This document shows, in pieces, positions 1-10,986 of a DNA stretch of 64,000 nucleotides. Where the stretch lies: positions 192,018 through 256,017 of the forward strand of contig NZ_JACVPI010000001.1 of the NCBI RefSeq assembly GCF_018881965.1, written 5' to 3'. The notes below the pieces were generated by a model. The model was not told the origin of the DNA, did not search any database, and worked only from the letters and a program-made list of their open reading frames with translations. The stretch comes from Polynucleobacter sp. JS-Polo-80-F4. Lineage in GTDB: Bacteria; Pseudomonadota; Gammaproteobacteria; Burkholderiales; Burkholderiaceae. Within the stretch, counting starts at the first letter, position 1; every line of letters starts with the position of its first letter. A program made the position numbers and the translations under genes.

Positions 1-1230
1 GGCTGCCTCTAGCTCAGCAGCATTACCTGCGCCACCCGGAACTTATGCCCCAAATACCGGGATGACCAACACACTTCAAGCCCCGGCAGGAACATATATT
101 CCAGTAGCAGGCGCATCGTCTTCTAGTGCCGAGTTATTGGCTCCAGCTGGAACTTATATTCCAGTTGCAGGCGCTTCTTCTTCTACGGCTGCCATACTGA
201 CTCCTGCAGGAACTTATATTCCAGCTGCAGGCGCTGCATCTTCAACGGCTGCTGTACCAACGATAGCTGGAACTTACATCCCAGTTGCAGGCGCTTCATC
301 CTCTACAGCTGCTATTCCGGCTCCAGCTGGAACATACATTCCAACCCCTGGGGCTGCCTCTAGCTCAGCAGCATTACCTGCGCCACCCGGAACTTATGCC
401 CCAAATACCGGGATGACCAACACACTTCAAGCCCCGGCAGGAACATATATTCCAGTAGCAGGCGCATCGTCTTCTAGTGCTGGAATACTGGCTCCTGCAG
501 GAACTTATATTCCTGTATCGGGCGCATCATCTTCTAGTGTTGAGGTATTAGCTCCTGCAGGAACATATATACCAGTTGCAGGCGCTTCTTCTTCTACAGC
601 TGCCATACTGGCTCCAGTTGGAACATACATTCCAACCCCTGGAGCTGCCTCTAGCTCAGCAGCATTACCTGCGCCACCCGGAACTTATGCCCCAAATACC
701 GGGATGACCAGCGCCTTTCTGGCCCCAGCAGGAACATATATACCAGTTGCCGGCGCTTCTTCTTCTACAGCTGCCATACTGGCTCCTGCAGGAACTTATA
801 TTCCTGTATCGGGCGCATCATCTTCTAGTGTTGAGGTATTAGCTCCTGCAGGAACTTATATTCCTGTATCGGGCGCATCATCTTCTAGCGCCGGAATACT
901 TGCACCAGCGGGAACGTATATTCCAGTAACAGGTGCTTCATCAAGTACGGCAGCGCTACCTGCGCCAGTAGGCTCGTATGTGCCAGCGCCTGGAGCGTCT
1001 GCGGCTACCCTAGCTCCTCTTGGTTATTACGTTGCTACATCGGGAGCGACTGCGGCGACTGCTGCTAGTCCAGGAACGTTTGTTCCAACTATAGGGGCTA
1101 GTCTTGCGACGCTTGCAACTCCGGGTAGTTACGTTCCGGGAACTGGTGCGGCCGCTGCTATTGCAGCATCTTCAGGCTATTACGCGCCAATAGCAGGGGC
1201 GATTAACCAGATTCCGGCGGGTGGTATTGC
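1..1230 (+). repeat. Coding tandem repeats (60-bp unit) with a 351-bp higher-order duplication
   Basis: Units of about 60 bp encode the ~20-residue motif APAGTYIPVAGASSS. A higher-order copy is visible: bases 1-129 are identical to bases 352-480 (period 351 bp, 117 codons, in frame), and part of the same block recurs from about 644 to 710. Units differ mostly at synonymous positions and at the linker. The repeat is in frame throughout, which argues for recombination or slippage expansion of a surface protein. Confidence 0.9.
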
Positions 1231-2194
1231 TGCGCCAATGACCACAGCCCTCCAATCCAATAACTTACTAACCAATCTTGCTTACGAACTCATAGACTCG
1301 GATCAAGCAAGCCAAGTAAAGCTAGCAGTAAGTTATCAAAATGCAAACGTCAATCAAATTGGAATTAATACTGGATCATTACATTCAACGATCTCTGGCC
1401 TAAGCGCAGCAACAGACGCCGATACAGATTATTTTGGCAAGATAGGTATAGTTGCAGGTCTAACCCGAAATTCCATGAACGGAGGTAGTGAAGTCAGCAA
1501 TAGCGGCACAAGCTACCAGGTTGGAATCTTTAAATCAGGTAATTGGGATCAAGCAAAATACTCCGTCATGGCCGTTAGTGGAGGCTCCCAAAATAAATTA
1601 CAAAGAAATGTAACCGCCGGCTATAACCTCAATGGCGCAATTCTTAGCAATTCAGAATCGCTAACAAGTAACCCGAATGTTTTATGGAATGGTCTACAGG
1701 GTAAAGTAAGTTATCCATTTTTAGTAGTAAATACACCAATAAGTGTATTTACTCAACTTGGCGTGCTTGCATTTAAGTCCTCGGCATTTAATGAAACTGG
1801 TACAGCCACTAATTCTGGGGCGGCGAGTCAATCGATCGCTGGCCTCAATGTTGGAAGCGTTAACTACACCTCCCTACCCCTAGCCATGGGTATTGCATAC
1901 GACATCCTCCCAAAAGCTCCAGAGAAAAAATCAGCCCCATTAACACTTTCAGTTGGGGTGGTTGGAAACCTTACATCTAAGCAGAACTTAACAGCAACAT
2001 CTCAAAATATAGCAAGCTATAGTTTTGATATGCCAATTACTCAAACTGGGGTTACAGCTGGATTAGTCAGACTTAAATTGAATGAGGTAGAAATTGGCGG
2101 AGGATTTAAAGCTGTAGGAGTGCTTGAAGGGTTCTCTGGTAATAGCGGATACAACGCTTTTCAAGCGAATCTCATCTTAATAAAGCCCTTATAA
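2..2194 (+). CDS. Repeat-rich surface protein with C-terminal beta-barrel-like domain (5' partial)
   Basis: The reading frame is open from base 2, so the real start lies upstream of the window and the ATG at 62 is probably internal. The visible N-terminal ~390 residues are tandem ~20-residue units of the form APAGTYIPVAGASSS plus a small linker, without cysteines, becoming more divergent (APVGSYVPAPGAS, SPGTFVPTIGAS) toward the C-terminal side. The last ~310 residues are non-repetitive, rich in alternating polar/hydrophobic strands, Asn, Ser and Thr, and resemble an outer-membrane beta-barrel or autotransporter-like domain. The last residue is Leu, not the usual Phe. I infer a cell-surface adhesin or surface-layer type protein; I do not recognise a characterised family. 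The gene is followed by convergent genes. Confidence 0.75.
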   Translation, partial: AASSSAALPAPPGTYAPNTGMTNTLQAPAGTYIPVAGASSSSAELLAPAGTYIPVAGASSSTAAILTPAGTYIPAAGAASSTAAVPTIAGTYIPVAGASSSTAAIPAPAGTYIPTPGAASSSAALPAPPGTYAPNTGMTNTLQAPAGTYIPVAGASSSSAGILAPAGTYIPVSGASSSSVEVLAPAGTYIPVAGASSSTAAILAPVGTYIPTPGAASSSAALPAPPGTYAPNTGMTSAFLAPAGTYIPVAGASSSTAAILAPAGTYIPVSGASSSSVEVLAPAGTYIPVSGASSSSAGILAPAGTYIPVTGASSSTAALPAPVGSYVPAPGASAATLAPLGYYVATSGATAATAASPGTFVPTIGASLATLATPGSYVPGTGAAAAIAASSGYYAPIAGAINQIPAGGIAAPMTTALQSNNLLTNLAYELIDSDQASQVKLAVSYQNANVNQIGINTGSLHSTISGLSAATDADTDYFGKIGIVAGLTRNSMNGGSEVSNSGTSYQVGIFKSGNWDQAKYSVMAVSGGSQNKLQRNVTAGYNLNGAILSNSESLTSNPNVLWNGLQGKVSYPFLVVNTPISVFTQLGVLAFKSSAFNETGTATNSGAASQSIAGLNVGSVNYTSLPLAMGIAYDILPKAPEKKSAPLTLSVGVVGNLTSKQNLTATSQNIASYSFDMPITQTGVTAGLVRLKLNEVEIGGGFKAVGVLEGFSGNSGYNAFQANLILIKPL

Positions 2195-2283
2195 GTAGTT
2201 TGATTACAACTACACAAGCTCTCAACTAATATTGGTCCTCTGTGTACCCCGCCTTTCGGCAGGATGCATTATTACTAACGGCA

Positions 2284-4551
2284 TTACAAAGTAATATCCG
2301 GCTCTTGCCTCACGCAATCTACGTAATACTCACTGCGCCCATCAACATCGGTTTTCACCAGGCCATGAATATCGGTCTCAAAACCAGGGAACTTCTCGTT
2401 GAAGTCTCTCGCAAAATAGAGATAGTCGACAATCCGTTTGTTGAAGCGCTCACCAGGAATTAATAGCGGGATACCTGGAGGGTAAGGTGTTACCAACATG
2501 GCTGTTACACGGCCATCCAACCGGTCAAGGGGAACACGATCCACTTCCTTGTGCGCCATCTTTGCCCAAGCCTCAGAAGGCATCATGGCTGGCTCCATAT
2601 CGGAGGTATACATCTCAGTAGTCATACGTGCCACATCACGACTCTTATAAAACTCATGAATCTGCTGGCAGATATCCTTAAGGCCAACGCGCTCGTAACG
2701 TGGATGCTTGGCGACAAACTCTGGCAAGACTTTCCATAGCGGTGCGTTCTTGTCAAAATGATCTTTGAACTGTTGCAATTCAGTTACAAGCGTATTCCAA
2801 CGGCCTTTAGTAATGCCAATGGTGAACATGATGAAGAAGGAGTACAGACCGCATTTCTCAACGATCACCCCATGCTCAGCAAGGTACTTGGTCACGATGC
2901 TGGCCGGGATACCCATAGAACCGAAATTACCTTCGATATCCAAACCAGGTGTAACTACTGTCGCCTTAATTGGGTCGAGCATATTGAAGTCTTGAGCCAA
3001 CTTACCAAAGTCGTGCCAAGCAGCAGATGGCTCCAAGATCCAATCCGAACGCTCGCCAATACCCTCTTCAGCCAAATGATCTGGGCCCCAAACCTTAAAC
3101 CACCAGTCAGCCCCAAACTTATCATCTACTTCACGCATCGCACGACGGAAGTCCATTGCCTCAGCAATAGACTCTTCAACTAGGGTTGTACCGCCAGGTG
3201 ACTCCATCATGGCTGCTGAAACGTCACATGAAGCGATGATGGCGTACTGAGGACTAGTAGAGGTATGCATCAAATAGGCTTCATTGAAGCAATCCCGGTC
3301 GAGCTTAGTATCTTCTGCATCCTGCACCAATACTTGTGAAGCCTGGGATAGGCCAGCCAACAACTTATGGGTTGACTGGGTAGCAAACATCAAACTCTTC
3401 TTGGTACGCTTACGATCCGAACCAATCGCATGCATGTCTTTATAGAAAGGATGGAAGGCAGCATGTGGCAACCAAGCTTCATCAAAATGCAATGAATCTA
3501 CTTTGCCATCCAACATCTCTTTAATCATTTCGACGTTGTACACGATACCGTCATAAGTGCTTTGAGTCAGCGTCATGACGCGTGGCACTACGTTCTTATC
3601 CTTAATGAACGGATTGGCATCAATTTTCTTTTTGATGTTTTTCCACTCAAACTCTTCTTTTGGGATTGGTCCAATAATGCCCAAGTGATTTCGGGTCGGC
3701 ATTAAGAAAATCGGGATCGCGCCCATCATAGTAATGGAATGAATCACGGACTTATGACAGTTACGGTCAACCAAGACAACGTCGCCAGGAGCAACTGTGG
3801 AGTGCCAAACAATCTTATTGGAAGTAGAGGTGCCGTTAGTGACGAAGAACAAATGGTCGGCATTAAAGATGCGTGCAGCATTGCGCTCGCTCTGCAACAC
3901 TGGCCCAGTATGGTCCAGGAGTTGACCTAACTCTTCAACAGCATTGCAAACGTCGGCACGAAGCATATTCTCACCAAAGAACTGATGGAACATACGCCCT
4001 ACTGGGCTCTTTAAGAAAGCAACGCCACCAGAGTGACCTGGGCAATGCCAAGAGTAAGAGCCCTCAGAGGCGTAATTAGTTAAGGCGCGGAAGAATGGAG
4101 GAGCCAAAGAATCCAAATACACCTTAGCTTCACGAATAATGTGACGGGCTACAAATTCTGGAGTGTCTTCATTCATATGAATGAAGCCATGCAACTCGCG
4201 CAAGATGTCATTTGGCATATGACGCGATGTACGAGTCTCGCCATATAAGAAGATCGGAATATCTTCGTTACGCTTACGCACTTCAGTAATAAAGGCACGC
4301 AAGTTATTTAATGCTGGAAGATCATTATCTTCAGAATCAGAGTCAAACTCTTCATCATCAATTGAGACGATGAACGAGGATGCGCGAGAAGCTTGCTGAG
4401 CAAACGAAGTCAGGTCACCATAGCTTGTTAAGCCAATAACCTCCATACCTTCATTCTCGATCGCCTCGGCGAGGTCACGAATTCCCGAACCCGAAATATT
4501 TTCGGAGCGGAAGTCTTCATCAATAATGATGATTGGAAAACGAAATTTCAT
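2284..4551 (-). CDS. Arginine/lysine/ornithine decarboxylase (PLP fold type I, AdiA-like)
   Basis: The 755-residue length matches the inducible bacterial basic amino acid decarboxylases (E. coli AdiA is about the same length). An N-terminal response-regulator-like wing domain (about 1-130) is followed by the PLP domain, with the Schiff-base lysine in STHKLLAGLSQAS at K396 and the preceding HFDEAW segment, and then a C-terminal domain with the PYPPGIP motif. It releases CO2 and a polyamine or agmatine in the cytoplasm and consumes a proton. The substrate cannot be settled from sequence; similarity by eye is best to AdiA. Its ATG overlaps the stop of the K+ channel gene upstream by 4 bp (ATGA), so translation is probably coupled. 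Confidence 0.88.
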   Translation of the reverse strand: MKFRFPIIIIDEDFRSENISGSGIRDLAEAIENEGMEVIGLTSYGDLTSFAQQASRASSFIVSIDDEEFDSDSEDNDLPALNNLRAFITEVRKRNEDIPIFLYGETRTSRHMPNDILRELHGFIHMNEDTPEFVARHIIREAKVYLDSLAPPFFRALTNYASEGSYSWHCPGHSGGVAFLKSPVGRMFHQFFGENMLRADVCNAVEELGQLLDHTGPVLQSERNAARIFNADHLFFVTNGTSTSNKIVWHSTVAPGDVVLVDRNCHKSVIHSITMMGAIPIFLMPTRNHLGIIGPIPKEEFEWKNIKKKIDANPFIKDKNVVPRVMTLTQSTYDGIVYNVEMIKEMLDGKVDSLHFDEAWLPHAAFHPFYKDMHAIGSDRKRTKKSLMFATQSTHKLLAGLSQASQVLVQDAEDTKLDRDCFNEAYLMHTSTSPQYAIIASCDVSAAMMESPGGTTLVEESIAEAMDFRRAMREVDDKFGADWWFKVWGPDHLAEEGIGERSDWILEPSAAWHDFGKLAQDFNMLDPIKATVVTPGLDIEGNFGSMGIPASIVTKYLAEHGVIVEKCGLYSFFIMFTIGITKGRWNTLVTELQQFKDHFDKNAPLWKVLPEFVAKHPRYERVGLKDICQQIHEFYKSRDVARMTTEMYTSDMEPAMMPSEAWAKMAHKEVDRVPLDRLDGRVTAMLVTPYPPGIPLLIPGERFNKRIVDYLYFARDFNEKFPGFETDIHGLVKTDVDGRSEYYVDCVRQEPDITL

Positions 4552-5462
4552 AAAAACTCCCCTACTAATTTATCCGAGACATTCGGAACCCACTTCTCAA
4601 AGTTGGCTAAATCAATGATCCGGCTGCCGTCTGGCGAAACCGTGACTATATCGACAAAAGTCGCATTTTGCTGCACATCTCTTGGTAAGTAAACATGGCG
4701 AGCGTAGACTTGGTTGGCCAAGCTCTCGTGATAACCCGTAAAGGTAATTAAAAGATGCCAATTTCCATTCAATTCCGCTTTACCCAAGAAATCTTTTAGA
4801 GGGCTTACCTCATCCACGCTATGCATCGCCGTCCAGGTCATAGAAAAGACCGGGCTCTCAGAACGGTGCAGCTGTAGCTCGACTGATCGACGATAGCGCT
4901 CGCCTTCACTAGTCATGCTTTCTGCGATTAGCCATAGTCGTAGCTGGGCCTCCACAATATGAGAGCTACGATCATTGGCTACTCGAAACTTTAACGTTTT
5001 GATGCCGTCATGATTACCAACCACAGCTACTTTAGAGAAACGTATGCCTGCGGTGGGTCTAGTAAAACGCGCAAAAGCCAAACCAGTAGTCAAGGCCGAA
5101 TAGACGATTCCGAAGAATGCTTCAAAAGTTACAATTGCATTTGGCCAACTTCCAACAGGCGTCATACGACCATACCCAATAGTTGCCATCGTTTGAACGC
5201 TGAAGAAAAAGACATCTAGCAAAGAGCCTGGTCGTGCATTGGTAATGGCGCCATCTCCACATGCCATATAAGCAAAAGCAAATAAAAGGTTGGTGCCAAG
5301 ATATACAAAAACAACTAGCAACATAAAGCTAGTCCAGGTGGTACCTAGCAGCCAATGGTAGAAGTTATTCTCTGGGCGCGCCATTTCTGAGCGCGAGAGT
5401 GTGGCGCGATATTCCTCTAAATTAATCCGCGTTGGACGGCGATTAAAAAGAAATTTTCGCAC
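4548..5462 (-). CDS. Inward-rectifier potassium channel (KirBac type)
   Basis: The 304-residue protein has the Kir layout: a short cytoplasmic N-terminus with an amphipathic slide helix, TM1 at about 43-68, a pore helix and selectivity filter TIGYG at 94-98, TM2 at about 107-132, and a C-terminal cytoplasmic beta-sandwich domain from about 140. It should conduct K+ across the inner membrane as a tetramer gated by the cytoplasmic domain. It sits 12 bp downstream of dcd and overlaps the decarboxylase by 4 bp, an unusual operon setting. The coupling with a proton-consuming decarboxylase suggests a role in pH or charge balance, which is inference only. Confidence 0.9.
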   Translation of the reverse strand: MRKFLFNRRPTRINLEEYRATLSRSEMARPENNFYHWLLGTTWTSFMLLVVFVYLGTNLLFAFAYMACGDGAITNARPGSLLDVFFFSVQTMATIGYGRMTPVGSWPNAIVTFEAFFGIVYSALTTGLAFARFTRPTAGIRFSKVAVVGNHDGIKTLKFRVANDRSSHIVEAQLRLWLIAESMTSEGERYRRSVELQLHRSESPVFSMTWTAMHSVDEVSPLKDFLGKAELNGNWHLLITFTGYHESLANQVYARHVYLPRDVQQNATFVDIVTVSPDGSRIIDLANFEKWVPNVSDKLVGEFL

Positions 5463-5474
5463 TGCCGTAATGGC

Positions 5475-6041
5475 TTAGGTCTTAGGCAGGGTAACGCCCC
5501 GCTGACCTTGATACTTACCACCACGATCTTTATAAGATGTGCCGCAAACTTCATCACTCTCAAAGAAGAGTACTTGAGCGCAACCCTCACCCGCATAAAT
5601 CTTGGCAGGTAATGGCGTAGTGTTTGAAAACTCTAAAGTGACATAACCTTCCCACTCAGGCTCAAATGGGGTGACGTTCACAATAATGCCGCAACGCGCA
5701 TAAGTACTCTTACCAACGCAAACCGTTAATACGCTGCGCGGAATTTTGAAGTACTCGACCGTTCTTGCTAACGCAAATGAATTTGGAGGAATGATGCAAA
5801 CATCACCTTTGAAATCAACGAAGGATTGCTCGTCAAAATTCTTCGGGTCTACGATAGTGCTATTGATATTAGTAAAGATCTTGAATTCGTCTGCACAACG
5901 AATGTCATAGCCATAGCTTGAAGTGCCGTAACTTACGATTTTATTGCCGGCGGCGTCTTGGCGAACTTGCCCAGGTTCGAATGGGCTGATCATGCCTTGC
6001 TCGCCCATGCGGCGGATCCAGTGGTCTGATTTAATAGTCAT
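5475..6041 (-). CDS. dcd: dCTP deaminase
   Basis: The 188-residue length equals that of bacterial trimeric dCTP deaminases, which convert dCTP to dUTP and ammonia for thymidylate synthesis. Recognisable segments are SYGYDIRCA near residue 42, the substrate-binding GKSTYARCG at about 110-118, and the catalytic glutamate E137 in [11 protein letters not shown]. The C-terminus, [15 protein letters not shown], is the family's nucleotide-closing tail. It is the first gene of a tight minus-strand run (dcd, Kir channel, decarboxylase) and lies 40 bp downstream of fdhD. Confidence 0.96.
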   Translation of the reverse strand: MTIKSDHWIRRMGEQGMISPFEPGQVRQDAAGNKIVSYGTSSYGYDIRCADEFKIFTNINSTIVDPKNFDEQSFVDFKGDVCIIPPNSFALARTVEYFKIPRSVLTVCVGKSTYARCGIIVNVTPFEPEWEGYVTLEFSNTTPLPAKIYAGEGCAQVLFFESDEVCGTSYKDRGGKYQGQRGVTLPKT

Positions 6042-6081
6042 GGCCGAATTGTAAAACCTTCGCCCTCACCTGCCCACGAAA

Positions 6082-6924
6082 TTATTGGGGTTTTTGGGTA
6101 AAAACGACCCTCTCCGGGGCGTTATAGATCTCAAAGTGTTTACCTGAGCAGCGGGAGAGGATGGTTAGGTTGGTTTTGCGGGCCAGCTCAAGACCCATCA
6201 AGGTGACTCCTGAGCGGGTCAGCAGAAAGGGGATCCCCATCTGAGCGCCCTTAATAACCATCTCCGAGGTCAAGCGACCAGTGGTAAAGAAAATCAGATC
6301 CTTACCCGGCTTATCTACCAGCCACATCAAACCCGAAATCGAGTCGACTGCATTATGGCGGCCGACATCCTCGATGAAGTGCAGTAGACGCACCCCATCC
6401 TTGCCGTCCCGCTCGTAAACCGCACAGGCATGGACTGAACCAGATTTCTTGTAAATCGAATCATGTACCCGAATGGAGTCAATCAAGGCAACTATTGCCT
6501 CTTGGGATAGTGCCGGACCTTCGGGAAGCCGAATCGCATCCATCTCTTCAATCAAGCCACCAAACATCGTGCCTTGACCACAACCAGTCGTCACTACCCG
6601 CTTGCTTGTCAGGGCGTCAATATCGACCGTACTGCGACGGGTTTTAACGGCAGCTGAATCCGTCTCCCAATCCACCTGAATACTCTCGATATCGTCAGGC
6701 GACTCTACTAGACGCTGATTGCGCAAATAACCCAACACCAAGGCCTCTGGGGCACTCCCTAAGGTCATGAGGGTGACGACTTCACGCTTGTCCAAATAAA
6801 TGGTTAAGGGGCGTTCTCCTGGGATGTGGGTGGTTTTGAGGCGCCCCAGCTCATCCATGACTTCAACCTCATGCACTAGGGGCACGGAGGCACAAGACAT
6901 CTGAATGGTCGGTTTTGCTGCCAT
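6082..6924 (-). CDS. fdhD: Formate dehydrogenase accessory sulfurtransferase FdhD
   Basis: FdhD-family protein of 280 residues, needed to sulfurate the molybdenum cofactor of formate dehydrogenases. The cysteine segment reads TTGCGQGTMFGG with C115; the CxxC of E. coli FdhD (C121/C124) is here C-G-Q-G, so the second cysteine is missing. The later VGRHNAVD segment and the HACAVY segment are conserved in the family. No formate dehydrogenase gene is in the window; the partner must be elsewhere. It is divergent from metG with a 161-bp intergenic region. Confidence 0.93.
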   Translation of the reverse strand: MAAKPTIQMSCASVPLVHEVEVMDELGRLKTTHIPGERPLTIYLDKREVVTLMTLGSAPEALVLGYLRNQRLVESPDDIESIQVDWETDSAAVKTRRSTVDIDALTSKRVVTTGCGQGTMFGGLIEEMDAIRLPEGPALSQEAIVALIDSIRVHDSIYKKSGSVHACAVYERDGKDGVRLLHFIEDVGRHNAVDSISGLMWLVDKPGKDLIFFTTGRLTSEMVIKGAQMGIPFLLTRSGVTLMGLELARKTNLTILSRCSGKHFEIYNAPERVVFTQKPQ

Positions 6925-7085
6925 AAAATACTCTCTAAGGTGGGGCTGTACTAAATTTTATCGGGGTTTAGGAAGACTCCGCGGAGCTTTACTTTAACCG
7001 CAGACTAAAATCACTGCATTAGCCAGCATAATTGAGTGCTACACCCTATTTGACCGTCTAACCTTCTTATTTAAGTCCGCATTAC

Positions 7086-8756
7086 ATGAGTAGTTCTGAT
7101 CGCCGCCTTCTTGTTACCTCCGCCTTACCGTACGCTAATGGTCAGATCCATATCGGCCATTTGGTGGAGTATGTACAAACTGATATTTGGGTTCGTTTCC
7201 AAAGAATGCGCGGCCATGAAGTGCATTACGTTGGGGCCGACGATACACATGGCACCCCCATCATGTTGCGCGCTGAAAAAGAAGGCATCACGCCGAAAGA
7301 ACTCATCGCCAATGTCTGGAAAGAACATAAGCGTGACTTTGATAACTTTCTCATTTCGTTTGATAACTACTACACGACAGATAGTCCTGAGAATGAGAAG
7401 CTGGCCCAAAGTATTTATCTCAAGCTGCGTGATGCAGGGCTGATTGAAAAGCGTGCGATTGAGCAAGCTTACGATCCCGTTAAAGAAATGTTCTTACCGG
7501 ATCGTTTTATCAAAGGCGAGTGTCCGAAGTGCGGCGCTAAAGATCAATATGGAGATAACTGTGAAAAATGTGGTGCAACGTATGCGCCAACGGATCTGAA
7601 GAATCCTTTTTCAGTTGTCAGCGGTGCAACACCGATTAAAAAGATTTCGGATCACTATTTCTTTAAGTTATCAGATCCTCGTTGTGAAGAGTTTTTACGC
7701 GACTGGACTCAAGTCAAAACACCTTTGCAGCCTGAGGCTCGCAATAAGATGAAAGAATGGGTTGGTCAGCCAGGAGAAAGCAAGCTGGGCGACTGGGATA
7801 TCTCCCGCGACGCCCCGTATTTCGGGTTCGAGATCCCTGATGCTCCAGGCAAATACTTCTATGTATGGCTTGACGCTCCGATTGGTTATTACGCCAGCTT
7901 CCTCAACTATTGCCAATCTAAAGGCCTTAATTTTGATGAATGGGTTCAGCCAGACACCACGACCGAGCAATACCACTTCATTGGTAAAGATATTTTGTAT
8001 TTCCATACATTGTTCTGGCCCGCGACCTTAAAGTTTGCCGGGTATCGCACACCAACCAATGTATTTGCGCATGGCTTCTTAACCGTTGATGGCGAGAAGA
8101 TGAGTAAATCACGGGGGACACTCATCTCCGCAAACAGTGTGATCGAGTGTGGATTTAATCCAGAGTGGTTCCGTTATTACTTTGCCACTAAGCTCAACGA
8201 CAGCATGGAAGATTTAGATTTAAATCTTCAAGACTTTGTTGCGCGTGTTAATAGCGACTTACTCGGTAAGTACATCAATATTGCAAGCCGCAGTGCTGGC
8301 TTCTTGGTAAAGCGATTTGGTGGCGTGGTTTCAGATGAAGCGATGAGCAATCCCCTCCTCAAAGAAATTGCATCATCAAGCGACAAAATCGCAGAACTCT
8401 ATGAGGGGCGTGAATTCGCAAAAGCATTGCGTACTGTTATGGAGCTCGCCGATAAGGTAAATGGTTTTGTAGATGAGAACAAGCCATGGGAAATTGCCAA
8501 AGATCCAGAACGCGAAGCTGATTTACAAAGAGTCTGCAGCATTACCCTGGAAGCATTCCGGATGCTCAGCCTCTACCTCAAGCCCGTCATTCCTCAGGTG
8601 GCAACTGGAGTAGAAGAGTTTTTATCTCTCCCATCCCTTTCCTGGTCAGACATCAATACGCCTCTTTCCAGCAAAAACCCAGTTAAGCCTTACAAGCACC
8701 TCATGACCCGCGTGGAAGCCCCTCAAATTGAGGCTTTGCTAGCTGCAAACTTGTAA
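7086..8756 (+). CDS. metG: Methionyl-tRNA synthetase, short form
   Basis: Class I synthetase charging tRNA-Met. The HIGH signature is HIGH at 22-25, the KMSKS signature is at 338-342, and a CxxC...CxxC zinc knuckle lies at C146/C149 and C159/C162. The protein stops at 556 residues shortly after the anticodon-binding helical domain, so the C-terminal Trbp111/EMAP-type dimerisation and tRNA-binding domain present in E. coli MetG (677 residues) is absent. The ATG at 7086 gives the canonical N-terminus for the family. Confidence 0.97.
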   Translation: MSSSDRRLLVTSALPYANGQIHIGHLVEYVQTDIWVRFQRMRGHEVHYVGADDTHGTPIMLRAEKEGITPKELIANVWKEHKRDFDNFLISFDNYYTTDSPENEKLAQSIYLKLRDAGLIEKRAIEQAYDPVKEMFLPDRFIKGECPKCGAKDQYGDNCEKCGATYAPTDLKNPFSVVSGATPIKKISDHYFFKLSDPRCEEFLRDWTQVKTPLQPEARNKMKEWVGQPGESKLGDWDISRDAPYFGFEIPDAPGKYFYVWLDAPIGYYASFLNYCQSKGLNFDEWVQPDTTTEQYHFIGKDILYFHTLFWPATLKFAGYRTPTNVFAHGFLTVDGEKMSKSRGTLISANSVIECGFNPEWFRYYFATKLNDSMEDLDLNLQDFVARVNSDLLGKYINIASRSAGFLVKRFGGVVSDEAMSNPLLKEIASSSDKIAELYEGREFAKALRTVMELADKVNGFVDENKPWEIAKDPEREADLQRVCSITLEAFRMLSLYLKPVIPQVATGVEEFLSLPSLSWSDINTPLSSKNPVKPYKHLMTRVEAPQIEALLAANL

Positions 8757-8859
8757 AAAGCCCCCTAAAAAGCACCTATAATGGCGTTTGTAGTCCCTAG
8801 ATAACTTTTCGAATTAATTTCATAAGTTATTGTATTTATTGAGTATTTTAGGAAATACC

Positions 8860-9040
8860 ATGGCAAGATATCAATCTGAAATCACCCAGTTCTTAACTGA
8901 ACTCAAATCCGAGCATCCAAACCTCGAGGCAGAGCAGCAAGCTGGTCGCGCCCTCCTTTGGGATAAAGAGCCATTGAGCGTTGAAGACCAACGCCGCGCA
9001 AAAGCTGCAAAACTTAAGCAACGCGCCTACGTGTACTCGA

Positions 9041-9048
<8 letters not shown>
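8860..9048 (+). CDS. DUF3460-like small protein
   Basis: A 62-residue acidic/basic protein starting MARYQSEITQFL and ending RAYVYSND, which I recognise as similar to the DUF3460 family of Burkholderiales; its function is unknown. The ATG at 8860 is preferred over an upstream TTG at 8830 because AGGA at 8850-8853 sits at the right distance. It overlaps the start of scpA by 8 bp (the ATG at 9041 precedes its TGA at 9046), so the two are likely translationally coupled. Confidence 0.85.
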
Positions 9049-10752
<1,704 letters not shown>

Positions 10753-10771
10753 CACCAGAATCTCCCGAGAC

Positions 10772-10954
10772 CTACTCGTCCCAAGGAAACCTTTGACGAG
10801 ATAACTCTTCCATCATTTCACGCTTACTGGGCCCACCCCTTCTTGGATTGTGGGCCTTAGGATCAGCAGCAGATTCATGATTAATGACTTCTTCTTGCTC
10901 TTTTTTTACATCTTCCGCCGGGGAAGATGGCGCTTGAGGATTTACTTCGGTCAT
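10772..10954 (-). CDS. Hypothetical small protein
   Basis: A 60-residue reading frame with an acidic, proline-containing N-terminal half and a basic end (RRGGPSKREMMEELSRQRFPWDE region). There is no membrane segment and no recognised domain. It follows the formyltransferase-like gene by 32 bp on the same strand and could be the last gene of that operon. No clear Shine-Dalgarno is visible before the ATG, so expression is uncertain. Confidence 0.5.
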   Translation of the reverse strand: MTEVNPQAPSSPAEDVKKEQEEVINHESAADPKAHNPRRGGPSKREMMEELSRQRFPWDE

Positions 10955-10986
10955 AGCTTGATTTAGTGGGCACTCAAGAATCAGAT

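Noticed and set aside
62..64. ATG at 62 as the start of the repeat protein
   Set aside because: The frame is open upstream to the window edge with the same repeat sequence, and the ATG belongs to a block that recurs inside the gene.
1..1230. Regular repeats that could look like a CRISPR array
   Set aside because: The units are in one open reading frame, vary at silent sites, lack unique spacers, and encode a repeated peptide.
2242..4079. Plus-strand open frames within the decarboxylase region
   Set aside because: They lie antisense to a full, well-conserved decarboxylase gene and show no recognisable domain.
7125..8031. Open frames within metG on both strands
   Set aside because: Shadow frames of a highly conserved synthetase.
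8777..8782. TATAAT as promoter of the DUF3460-type gene
   Set aside because: The only -35-like sequence (TTGTAA at 8751) gives a 20-bp spacer; possible but too weak to list.
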